A stretch of DNA of 64,000 nucleotides from contig CAYNOR010000004.1 of assembly GCA_964398915.1 (NCBI GenBank), positions 1 through 64,000 of the forward strand, in the 5' to 3' direction. This DNA comes from Tichowtungia sp964398915 (GTDB lineage: Bacteria; Verrucomicrobiota; Kiritimatiellia; Kiritimatiellales; Tichowtungiaceae). The notes beneath the pieces were generated by a model. That model had not been told where the DNA came from. It saw nothing but the letters and a program-made list of their open reading frames with translations, and made no database searches. This document shows, one piece after another, positions 1-8,595 of the stretch. Positions within the stretch are counted from its first letter, which is position 1. Every line of letters starts with the position of its first letter. The translations under genes and the position numbers were made by a program.

Positions 1-52
1 ACGCGGCTGGTTTTCGTCATGCTATATTACGGTTTCTCAATCGTGAAGCGCT

Positions 53-2659
53 CTAGCGTTGGAACGTCAATTTACCGTTTTTGATTCCGGCGCGGACGGT
101 GGAGCCGTCGGTGATTTCGCCGGAGATCAGGCTGCGGGCGAGCTGTGTTTCGAAATGATGCTGGATGAACCGTTTGAGCGGACGCGCGCCGTACACCGGA
201 TCGAAACCTTCTTCGACAATGTGCTTTTTAACTTCGTCACTGACTTCGAGTTTGATGTCGCGGGCTACGAGCCGTTTGCGCAGGTCATTGAGCATCAGTT
301 CGACAATCTGTCCGATTTCGCCTTCAGTGAGCGGCTTAAACAAAACAGTGTCGTCGAGCCGGTTGAGGAATTCGGGCCGGAAGTTTTCCTTAAGCATCGC
401 CATGACCTGATCGCGGGTTTCTTCTGTGATAAGCCCCTGCCGTCCGATGCCTTCGAGCAACAGCGCGGAGCCGATATTGCTGGTCATGATGACGATGGTG
501 TTTTTAAAACTGACGGTGTGACCCTGCGAGTCGGTCAGCCGTCCGTCGTCGAAAATTTGCAGCAGGATGTTGAAGACATCCGGATGGGCTTTTTCGATTT
601 CGTCGAGCAGGACGACCGAGTACGGTTTGCGGCGCACGGCTTCGGTGAGTTGCCCGCCTTCTTCGTAGCCGACATAGCCCGGCGGCGCGCCGACGAGGCG
701 TGAAACGGCATGTTTTTCCATGTATTCACTCATGTCGATGCGCACCATATGTTCTTCGCTGTCGAACAGTTCGAAGGCGAGGGCGCGGGCCAGTTCTGTC
801 TTGCCGACGCCGGTCGGGCCGAGAAACAGAAAGGCTCCGATCGGGCGGTTCGGATTGCTGATGCCGGCGCGGGCGCGCAGGACGGCATCGGCGACCGTCT
901 GTACGGCTTCATCCTGTCCGATGACACGCTGATGGAGCTGATCTGCGAGTTTGAGCAGTTTTTCCCGTTCGCCTTCGATCAGCCGGGTGAGCGGAATTCC
1001 GGTCCAGCGGGCGACGACTTCGGCAATTTCCTCTTCGGTAACTTCTTCGCGAAGCAGATTTTTAGGACCTTCCTGTGCGTGGAGTTTTGTTTCCAGTTCT
1101 TTGAGCTGTTTTTCGAGCTGAGGAATGGTGCCGTGACGCAGTTTAGCGACGCGCTCCAGATCGTAGGCGCGTTCGGCTTCGGTGCTTTCGCGACGGGCGA
1201 GTTCCAGCGTTTCGCGCAGGTCACGTACTTTCTGAATGCCGCCTTTCTCATTTTCCCACTGTGTGCGAAACGTTTTTTCTTCCGCCTTCAGATCGGCCAG
1301 TTCTTTCTGCAACGTTCCCAGCCTCTCTTTGCTGGCTTTGTCTTTTTCCTTCTTCAGAGCGGTTTCTTCAATTTCCAGCCGCATGACTTTACGGGAAATT
1401 TCATCCAGCTCGGCGGGAAGAGAATCGATTTCCGTGCGGATCGAAGCGCAGGCCTCGTCCATCAGGTCGATGGCTTTATCCGGCAGGAATCGTTCGGTAA
1501 TGTAGCGATCCGAAAGCGTAGCGGCGGCGACCAGCGCGGTATCTTTGATTCGCACACCGTGATGTACTTCAAAGCGTTCCCGCAGTCCGCGTAGAATCGA
1601 AATGGTATCTTCGACGCTCGGCATATCGACGACGACCGGCTGGAAGCGTCGTTCGAGTGCGGCATCTTTTTCAATATATTTGCGATGTTCGTCGAGTGTG
1701 GTCGCACCGATACAGTGCAATTCTCCGCGTGCCAGCATCGGTTTAAGCATATTGCCCGCGTCGGTCGAACCTTCGGTACGGCCCGCGCCGACAATGGTGT
1801 GCAGTTCGTCGATGAAGAGAATAATCCGGCCTTCAGCGGCTTTGATTTCGTTCAGTACGGCTTTGAGGCGTTCTTCAAATTCTCCACGGTATTTCGCGCC
1901 AGCCATCAGGGATGTCATATCGAGCGCGAAGATGGTTTTGTCTTTCAGTCCTTCCGGCACGTCGCCTCGCACAATGCGGTGGGCGAGCCCTTCGACAATC
2001 GCCGTTTTGCCCACGCCCGGTTCGCCGATCAGTACTGGATTGTTTTTGGTTTTGCGTGACAGAATGCGGATGACGGAGCGGATTTCCGCATCGCGTCCAA
2101 TGACTGGATCAAGTTTGCCGGAGCGGGCCAGTTCGACGAGATCCTGTCCGTATTTTTTGAGCGCGTCGTAAGATCCTTCGGGGTTGTCAGATGTGACTCG
2201 TTGATTTCCCCGGACGGTTTTAAGCGCTTCGAGAATCCGGTTGCGGGTGACACTTAGTTCATCAAGGATGCGCCCGGCGGCGGTTTTTGTCTTTTCGTCG
2301 GCTAAGGCGAGCAGGAGATGTTCGACGGAAACGAACCCGTCGCCCAGCTTCTGCATTTCCTTCTGAGATTTCGCCATCAGGCTGTCGAGCCGCGGGGTGA
2401 CATAGATTTTTCCCGACTCACTGCCGGGGCCGGAAACTGCCGGTATCTTTTTCAAGTCCTGCTCAAGTCGTGCCATCGCCGTTGCGGCGGAAGCGTCCAT
2501 CCGTTCGAAAAGCTGCGGGGCCAGACCGTTGTCCTGCCGAAGCAGGGCGAGCAGCAGATGTTCTCCATCCACCTGCTGGTGACCGTATTCAGCGGCCAGC
2601 GCCTGAGCTGACTGAAAAGCTTCGCGCACTTTCTGGGTCATTTGATTGAAATCCATCAT
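53..2659 (-). CDS. clpB: ATP-dependent chaperone ClpB
   Basis: ClpB is the hexameric AAA+ disaggregase that works with DnaK to thread aggregated proteins through its pore in the cytoplasm. The 868 residues match the family. Seen in order: a double Clp-N domain (about 1-145), NBD1 with Walker A GEPGVGKT at 212-219 and a FIDELHT Walker B near 280, a Glu/Lys-rich coiled-coil middle domain (about 400-530) that separates ClpB from ClpA/ClpC, and NBD2 with Walker A GPTGVGKT at 614-621 followed by a GYVGYEEGG pore loop. The start has an AAAGGA ribosome-binding site (complement of 2666-2671). No clear heat-shock promoter or CIRCE element was found upstream. Confidence 0.98.
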   Translation of the reverse strand: MMDFNQMTQKVREAFQSAQALAAEYGHQQVDGEHLLLALLRQDNGLAPQLFERMDASAATAMARLEQDLKKIPAVSGPGSESGKIYVTPRLDSLMAKSQKEMQKLGDGFVSVEHLLLALADEKTKTAAGRILDELSVTRNRILEALKTVRGNQRVTSDNPEGSYDALKKYGQDLVELARSGKLDPVIGRDAEIRSVIRILSRKTKNNPVLIGEPGVGKTAIVEGLAHRIVRGDVPEGLKDKTIFALDMTSLMAGAKYRGEFEERLKAVLNEIKAAEGRIILFIDELHTIVGAGRTEGSTDAGNMLKPMLARGELHCIGATTLDEHRKYIEKDAALERRFQPVVVDMPSVEDTISILRGLRERFEVHHGVRIKDTALVAAATLSDRYITERFLPDKAIDLMDEACASIRTEIDSLPAELDEISRKVMRLEIEETALKKEKDKASKERLGTLQKELADLKAEEKTFRTQWENEKGGIQKVRDLRETLELARRESTEAERAYDLERVAKLRHGTIPQLEKQLKELETKLHAQEGPKNLLREEVTEEEIAEVVARWTGIPLTRLIEGEREKLLKLADQLHQRVIGQDEAVQTVADAVLRARAGISNPNRPIGAFLFLGPTGVGKTELARALAFELFDSEEHMVRIDMSEYMEKHAVSRLVGAPPGYVGYEEGGQLTEAVRRKPYSVVLLDEIEKAHPDVFNILLQIFDDGRLTDSQGHTVSFKNTIVIMTSNIGSALLLEGIGRQGLITEETRDQVMAMLKENFRPEFLNRLDDTVLFKPLTEGEIGQIVELMLNDLRKRLVARDIKLEVSDEVKKHIVEEGFDPVYGARPLKRFIQHHFETQLARSLISGEITDGSTVRAGIKNGKLTFQR

Positions 2660-2849
2660 AGAAAATCCTTTCAGAAAAGTTCACCTGCTGTTTAAAGCAT
2701 GGGATGTGCCGGTGTGGTGTTCGTATTTTAACATGTTTAAAAAAAATGAGTTACAAATAATTTCCTGAATAAAACCGTGCCGTGAAATGTGCCAACTTGG
2801 CGCAGGTGTGCCACTTTGCTAGTGACTGATAAAAGCCCCGGATCGACGC

Positions 2850-4763
2850 TTAGTTTTGTGAAAAAACAAAAATAGAATGTGCAGACACAAGACAGGCTGA
2901 ATCGCTACAGGCAGGGGCGTCTATTGCCGAAGCGGTTGTAAGAGAAAGGTTCCAGCAGCCTGCGGGGAATTCAAAGGTCAGGTCGACTTCTTCATTGTTG
3001 ATCAGGATGAGCAGTTCGTCTTTTCCTTTTATGTGCATGCCGAGTGCGCGGTCGTTCTGCCAGTTGATCGCGAGATTTTCGGGGCCGAACCAAGTCACAT
3101 CGCCTTGTCCGGTATAAAAGTTCCCGGCGCATAGAGCCGGATGGTTTTTGCGTAGGGCGATGAGGGCTTTGGTGAATTCAAAAAGATCTTTGTTTTTTTC
3201 GAGGAGCGACCAGTCGATCCACGAGATTTCGTTATCCTGACAGTAGGCGTTGTTGTTGCCGGACTGGGTGCGTCCGAATTCGTCGCCGGCGGTAAGCATC
3301 GGAACGCCGCGTGCCAGGAAGAGCGTGGTGAGCAGATTTTTCTGCTGCTTAAGGCGGCGAGCACAGACATGGGCGTTTTCAGTCGGCCCTTCAATGCCGA
3401 AGTTGATGCTGTTGTTCTGCTTTTCGCCGTCCCGGTTGTTTTCGCCATTGGCATCGTTATGCTTGTTCCCGTAAGTCACCAGATCGGCCAGAGTAAACCC
3501 GTCATGGGCGGTGATGAAGTTGATGCTCTTGAGCGGCGAGTTGCCGTTATGCTGATAGAGATCGGAGCTTCCGGCCAGCCGCGTGGCGAGTGAGCCGGTG
3601 GCTTCACATTCATTCCAGAACCGGCGGACGTCGTCACGAAAGCGGCCGTTCCAGTCGGAAAACCGTTTACCGGGGAAGCTGCCGACCTGATAGCCGCCGA
3701 GCGCGTCCCACGCTTCGGCGATCAATTTGACGTGCTTAAGAGCAGGCTCGGTTTCGATAGCTTTAATAATGGGAGGATGCTCAAGCAATTCGCCGTTTTC
3801 GTCGCGGCACAGCACCGTGGCGAGGTCGAAGCGGAATCCGTCCACGTGCATTTCCTGCGCCCAGTATTTAAGACATTCGACAATAAACTGTTTGGCGACC
3901 GGATGGTTGCAGTTGAAGGTATTGCCGCATCCACTCCAGTCGGGGTAGGAGCCGTCGTGATTAATCATGTAATAAGCGGCCTCGTCGAGACCCCGGAAAT
4001 TGTACACCGGCCCGTTAAATGGACCTTCAGCCGTGTGATTGAAAACGACATCGAGAATAACTTCTATGCCGGCGGCGTGCAGCGCTTTGACGAGCATTTT
4101 AAATTCAGTGACCGCCGCACCCGGCTCGCGGGATGCGGCGTAGCGACTCATCGGCGCAAAAAAAGCGAGGGTGCTGTAACCCCAGAAATTGAGCAGGGTT
4201 TTGCGTGAGGTGCCTTCGATAAAAAATTCCAGTTCGTTGAATTCAAACAGCGGCAGAAATTCAACGGCGGTAATGCCGAGCGATTTCAGGTATGGAATTT
4301 TCCCGATAAAATCGAGATAGGTGCCGCCGGCTTCATTGCGCGTGAAGCCGCGCAGGTGCGCTTCGTAAATTACGGTCTTTTCGAGCGGAGTATTCGGACG
4401 TTTGTCGTCGCGCCAGTCGAAGACATCTTCCGTGATAACTCCTTTCGGGAAATGCTTGCCAGTGCGGAGGTGTTCTCCCGGCTGAAGTCCGGCGGTGTCG
4501 CCCCAGACACGCGGGAAGTGAACGGCACGGGCATACGGATCGAGCAGCCACTGTTCAGGAACGGCATCGGTACGGTAGAGATAAAAAGCGCCGGGCTTCA
4601 GTCCGGAAACCGTGGTTTGCCAGACTGGGCCGCCGGTCATTTCGATTTCGCGGGACGGCATTTCGGCCTCGGCAGAGTTAAAAAGCAACAGCCAGAGTCG
4701 GTTGGCTTGGCTGTGAACGACAAATTGAATTCCGGTTTTATGAATGTGTACGCCTGGCTTCAT
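2850..4763 (-). CDS. glgX: Glycogen debranching enzyme GlgX (isoamylase type)
   Basis: GH13 enzyme that hydrolyses alpha-1,6 branches of glycogen limit dextrins in the cytoplasm. The 637 residues have an N-terminal CBM48-like region (about 1-100), then a TIM barrel with DVVFNHT (238-244), GFRFD holding nucleophile Asp313, acid/base Glu350 in IAEAWD, and a later TAHDG motif for the transition-state Asp. It is slightly shorter than E. coli GlgX. It is transcribed in the same direction as clpB, 190 bp away, and no other glycogen genes lie in the window. A TreX/isoamylase assignment is the main alternative. Confidence 0.93.
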   Translation of the reverse strand: MKPGVHIHKTGIQFVVHSQANRLWLLLFNSAEAEMPSREIEMTGGPVWQTTVSGLKPGAFYLYRTDAVPEQWLLDPYARAVHFPRVWGDTAGLQPGEHLRTGKHFPKGVITEDVFDWRDDKRPNTPLEKTVIYEAHLRGFTRNEAGGTYLDFIGKIPYLKSLGITAVEFLPLFEFNELEFFIEGTSRKTLLNFWGYSTLAFFAPMSRYAASREPGAAVTEFKMLVKALHAAGIEVILDVVFNHTAEGPFNGPVYNFRGLDEAAYYMINHDGSYPDWSGCGNTFNCNHPVAKQFIVECLKYWAQEMHVDGFRFDLATVLCRDENGELLEHPPIIKAIETEPALKHVKLIAEAWDALGGYQVGSFPGKRFSDWNGRFRDDVRRFWNECEATGSLATRLAGSSDLYQHNGNSPLKSINFITAHDGFTLADLVTYGNKHNDANGENNRDGEKQNNSINFGIEGPTENAHVCARRLKQQKNLLTTLFLARGVPMLTAGDEFGRTQSGNNNAYCQDNEISWIDWSLLEKNKDLFEFTKALIALRKNHPALCAGNFYTGQGDVTWFGPENLAINWQNDRALGMHIKGKDELLILINNEEVDLTFEFPAGCWNLSLTTASAIDAPACSDSACLVSAHSIFVFSQN

Positions 4764-4967
4764 GGCGGTCAGTGTACGCCACTCGCGCAGGAATTCAATT
4801 GCCCAGATATCGGGAAAATAACCCCTGCGAAAAAGGCCTGCGCCATCGTCGGGGATACCCTTACAGTGTTATACGTGTTTTTGGTTTTACATCTGTAACC
4901 GCGAGGATTAAGAATTGAAATGTTCTGAGACGGGGATGTGTAAACGAAAAAGTAATCAGGAGAAAAA

Positions 4968-5543
4968 ATGAAGAAAACGACAAGCTGGATGGTGTGTGCG
5001 GTTGTGCTGATGACGGCGATGACGGTTCGGGCAGATATTCTCACCTTCACGATGAATAATGTCGGGAGTGATGTGGTGGCCACCATTAGCGGTTCGGTCA
5101 ACACTGATGCGCTGACGGTGCACCAGATAAACTACACCGATTCCGGCGCGGTGTGGGCGGCTCAGGGAGTTCTGGCTGTTGGATCGGAACATTCGCTTTG
5201 GAGGTGGACCGGTTTCGCCAGCGAGACATCGTCTTTCGGATCAGGCGTTTATTATAAGGCAGACTCGTCGACAGATGACTACGCAAGCGTGAATTTTTTG
5301 CAGCTAAGTCTATATCTTCCCAAGGACTACGTTTCCGGCAGTGCGCTTTCAGGCACCTCAACATGGAACGACGTCAGCGTGGATGCCCCCCTCTACATCG
5401 TACCAGGAACCTATACGATGACCTATAACGGCGGAGCGGACAGCATTGTTGTTAATGTAATTCCGGAACCGGCAACGGCGCTGATTGTGGCGCTTGGCGG
5501 CGGCCTGCTGGCACTGTTCCGTCGCTTCTACTCCCGGTTTTGA
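4968..5543 (+). CDS. PEP-CTERM sorting domain protein
   Basis: A 191-residue exported protein of unknown function. It has a Lys-rich N-terminus and hydrophobic signal peptide ending near VRA (about residue 22). A Ser/Thr-rich body of the kind seen in extracellular matrix or biofilm proteins follows. The C-terminus has the sorting signal: IPEPAT, a hydrophobic helix and a basic tail (LFRRF). PEP-CTERM proteins are normally processed by an exosortase, and none is encoded here. The start has a good AGGAGA site 7 bp upstream. The gene is monocistronic and divergent from glgX. Confidence 0.88.
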   Translation: MKKTTSWMVCAVVLMTAMTVRADILTFTMNNVGSDVVATISGSVNTDALTVHQINYTDSGAVWAAQGVLAVGSEHSLWRWTGFASETSSFGSGVYYKADSSTDDYASVNFLQLSLYLPKDYVSGSALSGTSTWNDVSVDAPLYIVPGTYTMTYNGGADSIVVNVIPEPATALIVALGGGLLALFRRFYSRF

Positions 5544-5603
5544 TTTCTAGTCCATTGGAAAAGTTTCGACAGGGCGGGCGTTCCGTGGTTTAACAGCCCG
5601 CTT

Positions 5604-7031
5604 ATGTACAAAAAGGGTCAGATTATCGAGACGGAGCTTTTTGATACGGCGGATAAAAACCGCTGTGTCGGAAAGATGGAAGACGGAATTCGCGTTTTTG
5701 TCGAAGGAACCGCCGCCGTCGGCGATACAGTCCGTGCTGAAGTTTATAAAATTAAAAAGCGCTATCTGGTCGCGCAGCTGAAAGAAATCCTTAAATTTTC
5801 CGACCGGCGCACGGAGCCGCGCTGCAAATATTTCGGCTTTTGCGGCGGATGCAAGTGGCAGCACCTCGACTATGCGGAGCAGCTTCGCATCAAGCGCAAG
5901 CAGGTAGTCGATGCGCTGGAGCACCTGGGCGGGTTTGAAAATCCTGCCGTGGCGGAGTGTATTCCGGCGGAAGAAATTTTCGGCTATCGCAACAAGATCG
6001 ATATGGATTTCACCGACCGGCGTTATCTGACCGCCGATGAAATGAATATTCCGGAAGCCGAGCTGGGAAAGCCGCTTGATTTTGCGCTCGGGTTTCACGC
6101 GCCGGGTTGCTTTGCCAAGGCGATTGATATCGACCATTGCGATCTGGCGTCGGAAGAAATGAACCTGGCTGTCGAAGCCGTCCGCCGTTTCTGTCTCGCC
6201 CGTAAGCTGCCGGTTTATTCCACCTTCACGCACGAAGGGTTCCTGAGAAATCTTGTTGTGCGGCGCGGACAGCGTACCGGTGAACTGATGGTGAATTTAA
6301 TCACTTCGACCCACGATGCGGCGCTGATGCGCGAACTTTGCACGGAGTTGCAGGCCGCACTGGGCGCAAAACTTACGACGTTTATCAATGCGACGACGGA
6401 TCGTAAAAACATGGTGGCGTTTGGTGACAAGGAATTTGTGCTGTGCGGCGAGGGGAGCATTTCCGACCGGCTCGGCGAATACACCTACCGCATTTCGCCG
6501 AACTCCTTTTTCCAGACCAACACCGTGCAGGCCGAAAAACTTTACAATGAGATTTTGGCCGCCGCCCGTTTCCAGGGTTCGGAAGTTGTTTATGACCTGT
6601 TTTGCGGCACCGGATCAATCGCGCTGTTTGCCGCGAAACATTGTGCCCGCGTGCTCGGCATTGAACTGGTCGAGGCGGCGGTGGCCGATGCACAGAAGAA
6701 TGCTGAAGAACACGGCGCGAAAAACTGCACCTTCCGGCAGATGGATCTGATGCATTTCGGAAAAATCCGCGCGGAACTGGAAGCGTTCGGACTGCCGAAC
6801 GTGGTGATTACCGATCCGCCGCGCGCCGGTATGCATCCCAAGGCGGTGGAGATGTTGCGCGAGCTCGCGCCGCCGGTGGTGATTTATGTCAGTTGTAATC
6901 CGGCATCATTGGCCCGCGACGGCCAACTGCTCTGCGAGGGCGGACTTTATAAATTTATCAGTGCTCAGCCGGTTGATCTTTTTCCTCAAACCAACCACGT
7001 CGAAAGCGTCGCCCGTTTCGAGCGGGTTTGA
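5604..7031 (+). CDS. rlmD: 23S rRNA (uracil-5-)-methyltransferase RlmD/RumA family
   Basis: SAM-dependent enzyme that forms 5-methyluridine in RNA. The 475 residues show an N-terminal TRAM domain (about 1-60), a [4Fe-4S] cysteine set Cys74-x5-Cys80-x2-Cys83 plus Cys179, SAM motif YDLFCGTGSIALF (about 325-337), ITDPPRAGMH, and nucleophile Cys431 in YVSCNPASLARD. It ends with the usual TNHVESVA-type tail. RlmD, RlmCD and TrmA cannot be fully separated by eye; the Fe-S cysteines favour RlmD. Its 3' end overlaps the convergent YkgJ-like gene by about 70 bp. Confidence 0.92.
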   Translation: MYKKGQIIETELFDTADKNRCVGKMEDGIRVFVEGTAAVGDTVRAEVYKIKKRYLVAQLKEILKFSDRRTEPRCKYFGFCGGCKWQHLDYAEQLRIKRKQVVDALEHLGGFENPAVAECIPAEEIFGYRNKIDMDFTDRRYLTADEMNIPEAELGKPLDFALGFHAPGCFAKAIDIDHCDLASEEMNLAVEAVRRFCLARKLPVYSTFTHEGFLRNLVVRRGQRTGELMVNLITSTHDAALMRELCTELQAALGAKLTTFINATTDRKNMVAFGDKEFVLCGEGSISDRLGEYTYRISPNSFFQTNTVQAEKLYNEILAAARFQGSEVVYDLFCGTGSIALFAAKHCARVLGIELVEAAVADAQKNAEEHGAKNCTFRQMDLMHFGKIRAELEAFGLPNVVITDPPRAGMHPKAVEMLRELAPPVVIYVSCNPASLARDGQLLCEGGLYKFISAQPVDLFPQTNHVESVARFERV

Positions 7032-7383
7032 CTGATTTGCAGGAAGACTGCCCGTCGGGCTCTGCCCATGAAAATCCGCAGGGCACATCTGGAGCAATCA
7101 GGTTGCGGTCGGCAATATCCCGCTGATCAATAGGGAATGCGTGGCAGTTTGGAGGGCGCCACCCCGTGTGGATCCGGCAGGAAGGAATTCCCGCATCATC
7201 CTTCTGGAGGTAGCGGCACCGCCAGCCGAGCTGACAGCAGGCTCCGCACCGCCGACATTCGCCCTGGCGATTTGACAGGCTTTTGCTTATATAGTCATGG
7301 CTGAACCAGTTTAAGTGCAACCGGCGATAAACACCTCTGAGCAGTTTCAGGCGTATGAGAAAGGAAGGTTTATTAAAATTCAT
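6958..7383 (-). CDS. YkgJ family cysteine-cluster protein
   Basis: A small predicted metal-binding protein (141 residues from the ATG at 7383; a TTG three codons upstream is possible). It has the family's cysteine pattern: Cys43-x2-Cys46-x2-CysCys49-50, Cys56, Cys69, Cys80 and Cys102, including GECRRCGACC. The family (UPF0153) is proposed to bind zinc or an Fe-S cluster; its role is unknown. The last 25 codons overlap the 3' end of rlmD on the opposite strand and are Arg/Lys-rich, so the C-terminus may be a recent read-through extension. Confidence 0.7.
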   Translation of the reverse strand: MNFNKPSFLIRLKLLRGVYRRLHLNWFSHDYISKSLSNRQGECRRCGACCQLGWRCRYLQKDDAGIPSCRIHTGWRPPNCHAFPIDQRDIADRNLIAPDVPCGFSWAEPDGQSSCKSVKPARNGRRFRRGWFEEKDQPAEH

Positions 7384-7681
7384 AGTGAGCAATCAGGTTG
7401 TATCATCTACTCTAACTCTAGCGGTAAACGATCCGTCCGTCGATGACTTACGGTCTTGATGCTTGGAAAAAATGAAGGAAGTATTTTCAAACCTGAAAGG
7501 TTTCTGTAACGTTCTCTCCGTTTATTTTGTCGTAATGTAGGCAGGTTTTGCAGTAAGGCGATGAAGCTGGCACCTATTCACCGTATCCTGCTGGCAGTGG
7601 GTTTTTCAGCATGATGAAGACATGGTGGATAGTTTTTACGGGCGGGAAATAACCGGAATTTTGACAGAGAGGAGCCCCGCA

Positions 7682-8578
7682 ATGGGTGTAAGAGTAAATT
7701 TTTGTATATCTATGCTGGCATTCTTACTGGTTGCCACGGAAGGTTTCTCCGAAACCTGTCCATCGGAGGAAACTGTTGCGGGACATTCGCTGGTCTGTCC
7801 GCATTGCGGCTTTGTGATAACGAATGTAGTGGCCGTGCCGAGCCCGGCGATAGCGGCAGAACCCGTGGTAGCGTCGAAGCCGGTTGTGGCGGTCAATCTG
7901 GCGGCAGTGACCGCTAAACCGGTTGTGCGCGACTGGAAATCGAGTATTTATGGCGGATTTTCCGCTCAGAGCGGGAATGCGAACACGAAGTCATACAACT
8001 ATGGCGGCGAATACAGCCGGTATGGAAAGGTTTATCGCGGCAAGCTGAAGCTGGACGGAAAGTACGGGGAAACTGAAGATCAGGTGACGGTTTCAAAGGT
8101 GGAATCCGCCGGTGAAATGCGACGTATGTTTCACGAACGCTGGTTTACCTATGGCGTGCTTTCGGTGCTGCATGACGGGCTCAAAGATGTTTCCTATCGC
8201 GTAAAAGCCGGCCCTGGACTTGGATATTATTTTGTAGACGCCAAAGAACTGAAGGTGGATGTCAGTTCCGGGCCGCTGTATGTGCATGAAAAGACGTCTG
8301 ACAGTGACACCGGTTATCTAGCCTGGCGGGTTGCTCACGGGGTTGATTGGCAGATTACGGATGCATTTCGGTGGTGGGGTTCGGTGGAGATGGATGCTGA
8401 GCCTGCAGACACATCCGCCTACACTTTTGAGATTAGAACCGGCGTTGAGAACAGGATTAACAACCGTATGAGCCTGCTTGTGACGCTGGAAGACGACTAC
8501 GACAGTCATCCGGAAGCTAAGGGGAACATTGAAAAGAATGACTTCCAGATCAGTACCGGCATCCGTTACAATTTCTAG
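7682..8578 (+). CDS. DUF481 outer-membrane beta-barrel protein
   Basis: A 298-residue exported protein. From the ATG at 7682 (GAGAGGAG site 7 bp upstream) there is a signal peptide ending near GFSET, then a short segment with a CPHCG pair, an Ala/Val/Pro linker and a barrel domain with alternating aromatic strands ending in RYNF, the C-terminal Phe typical of outer-membrane proteins. DUF481 (YdiY-like) proteins are salt- or acid-inducible in enterobacteria, but function here is unknown. An in-frame start at 7622 would place extra residues before the signal peptide and is unlikely. The CPHCG before a barrel is unusual. Confidence 0.85.
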   Translation: MGVRVNFCISMLAFLLVATEGFSETCPSEETVAGHSLVCPHCGFVITNVVAVPSPAIAAEPVVASKPVVAVNLAAVTAKPVVRDWKSSIYGGFSAQSGNANTKSYNYGGEYSRYGKVYRGKLKLDGKYGETEDQVTVSKVESAGEMRRMFHERWFTYGVLSVLHDGLKDVSYRVKAGPGLGYYFVDAKELKVDVSSGPLYVHEKTSDSDTGYLAWRVAHGVDWQITDAFRWWGSVEMDAEPADTSAYTFEIRTGVENRINNRMSLLVTLEDDYDSHPEAKGNIEKNDFQISTGIRYNF

Positions 8579-8595
8579 CTGAATCGAAATTTATC

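Noticed and set aside
59..2611. Long plus-strand reading frames opposite clpB
   Set aside because: They mirror clpB codons, have no ribosome-binding sites and no recognisable domains.
2786..2815. TGCCAACTTGGCG inverted repeat between clpB and glgX considered as an operator or terminator
   Set aside because: A short single repeat with no promoter match or T-run.
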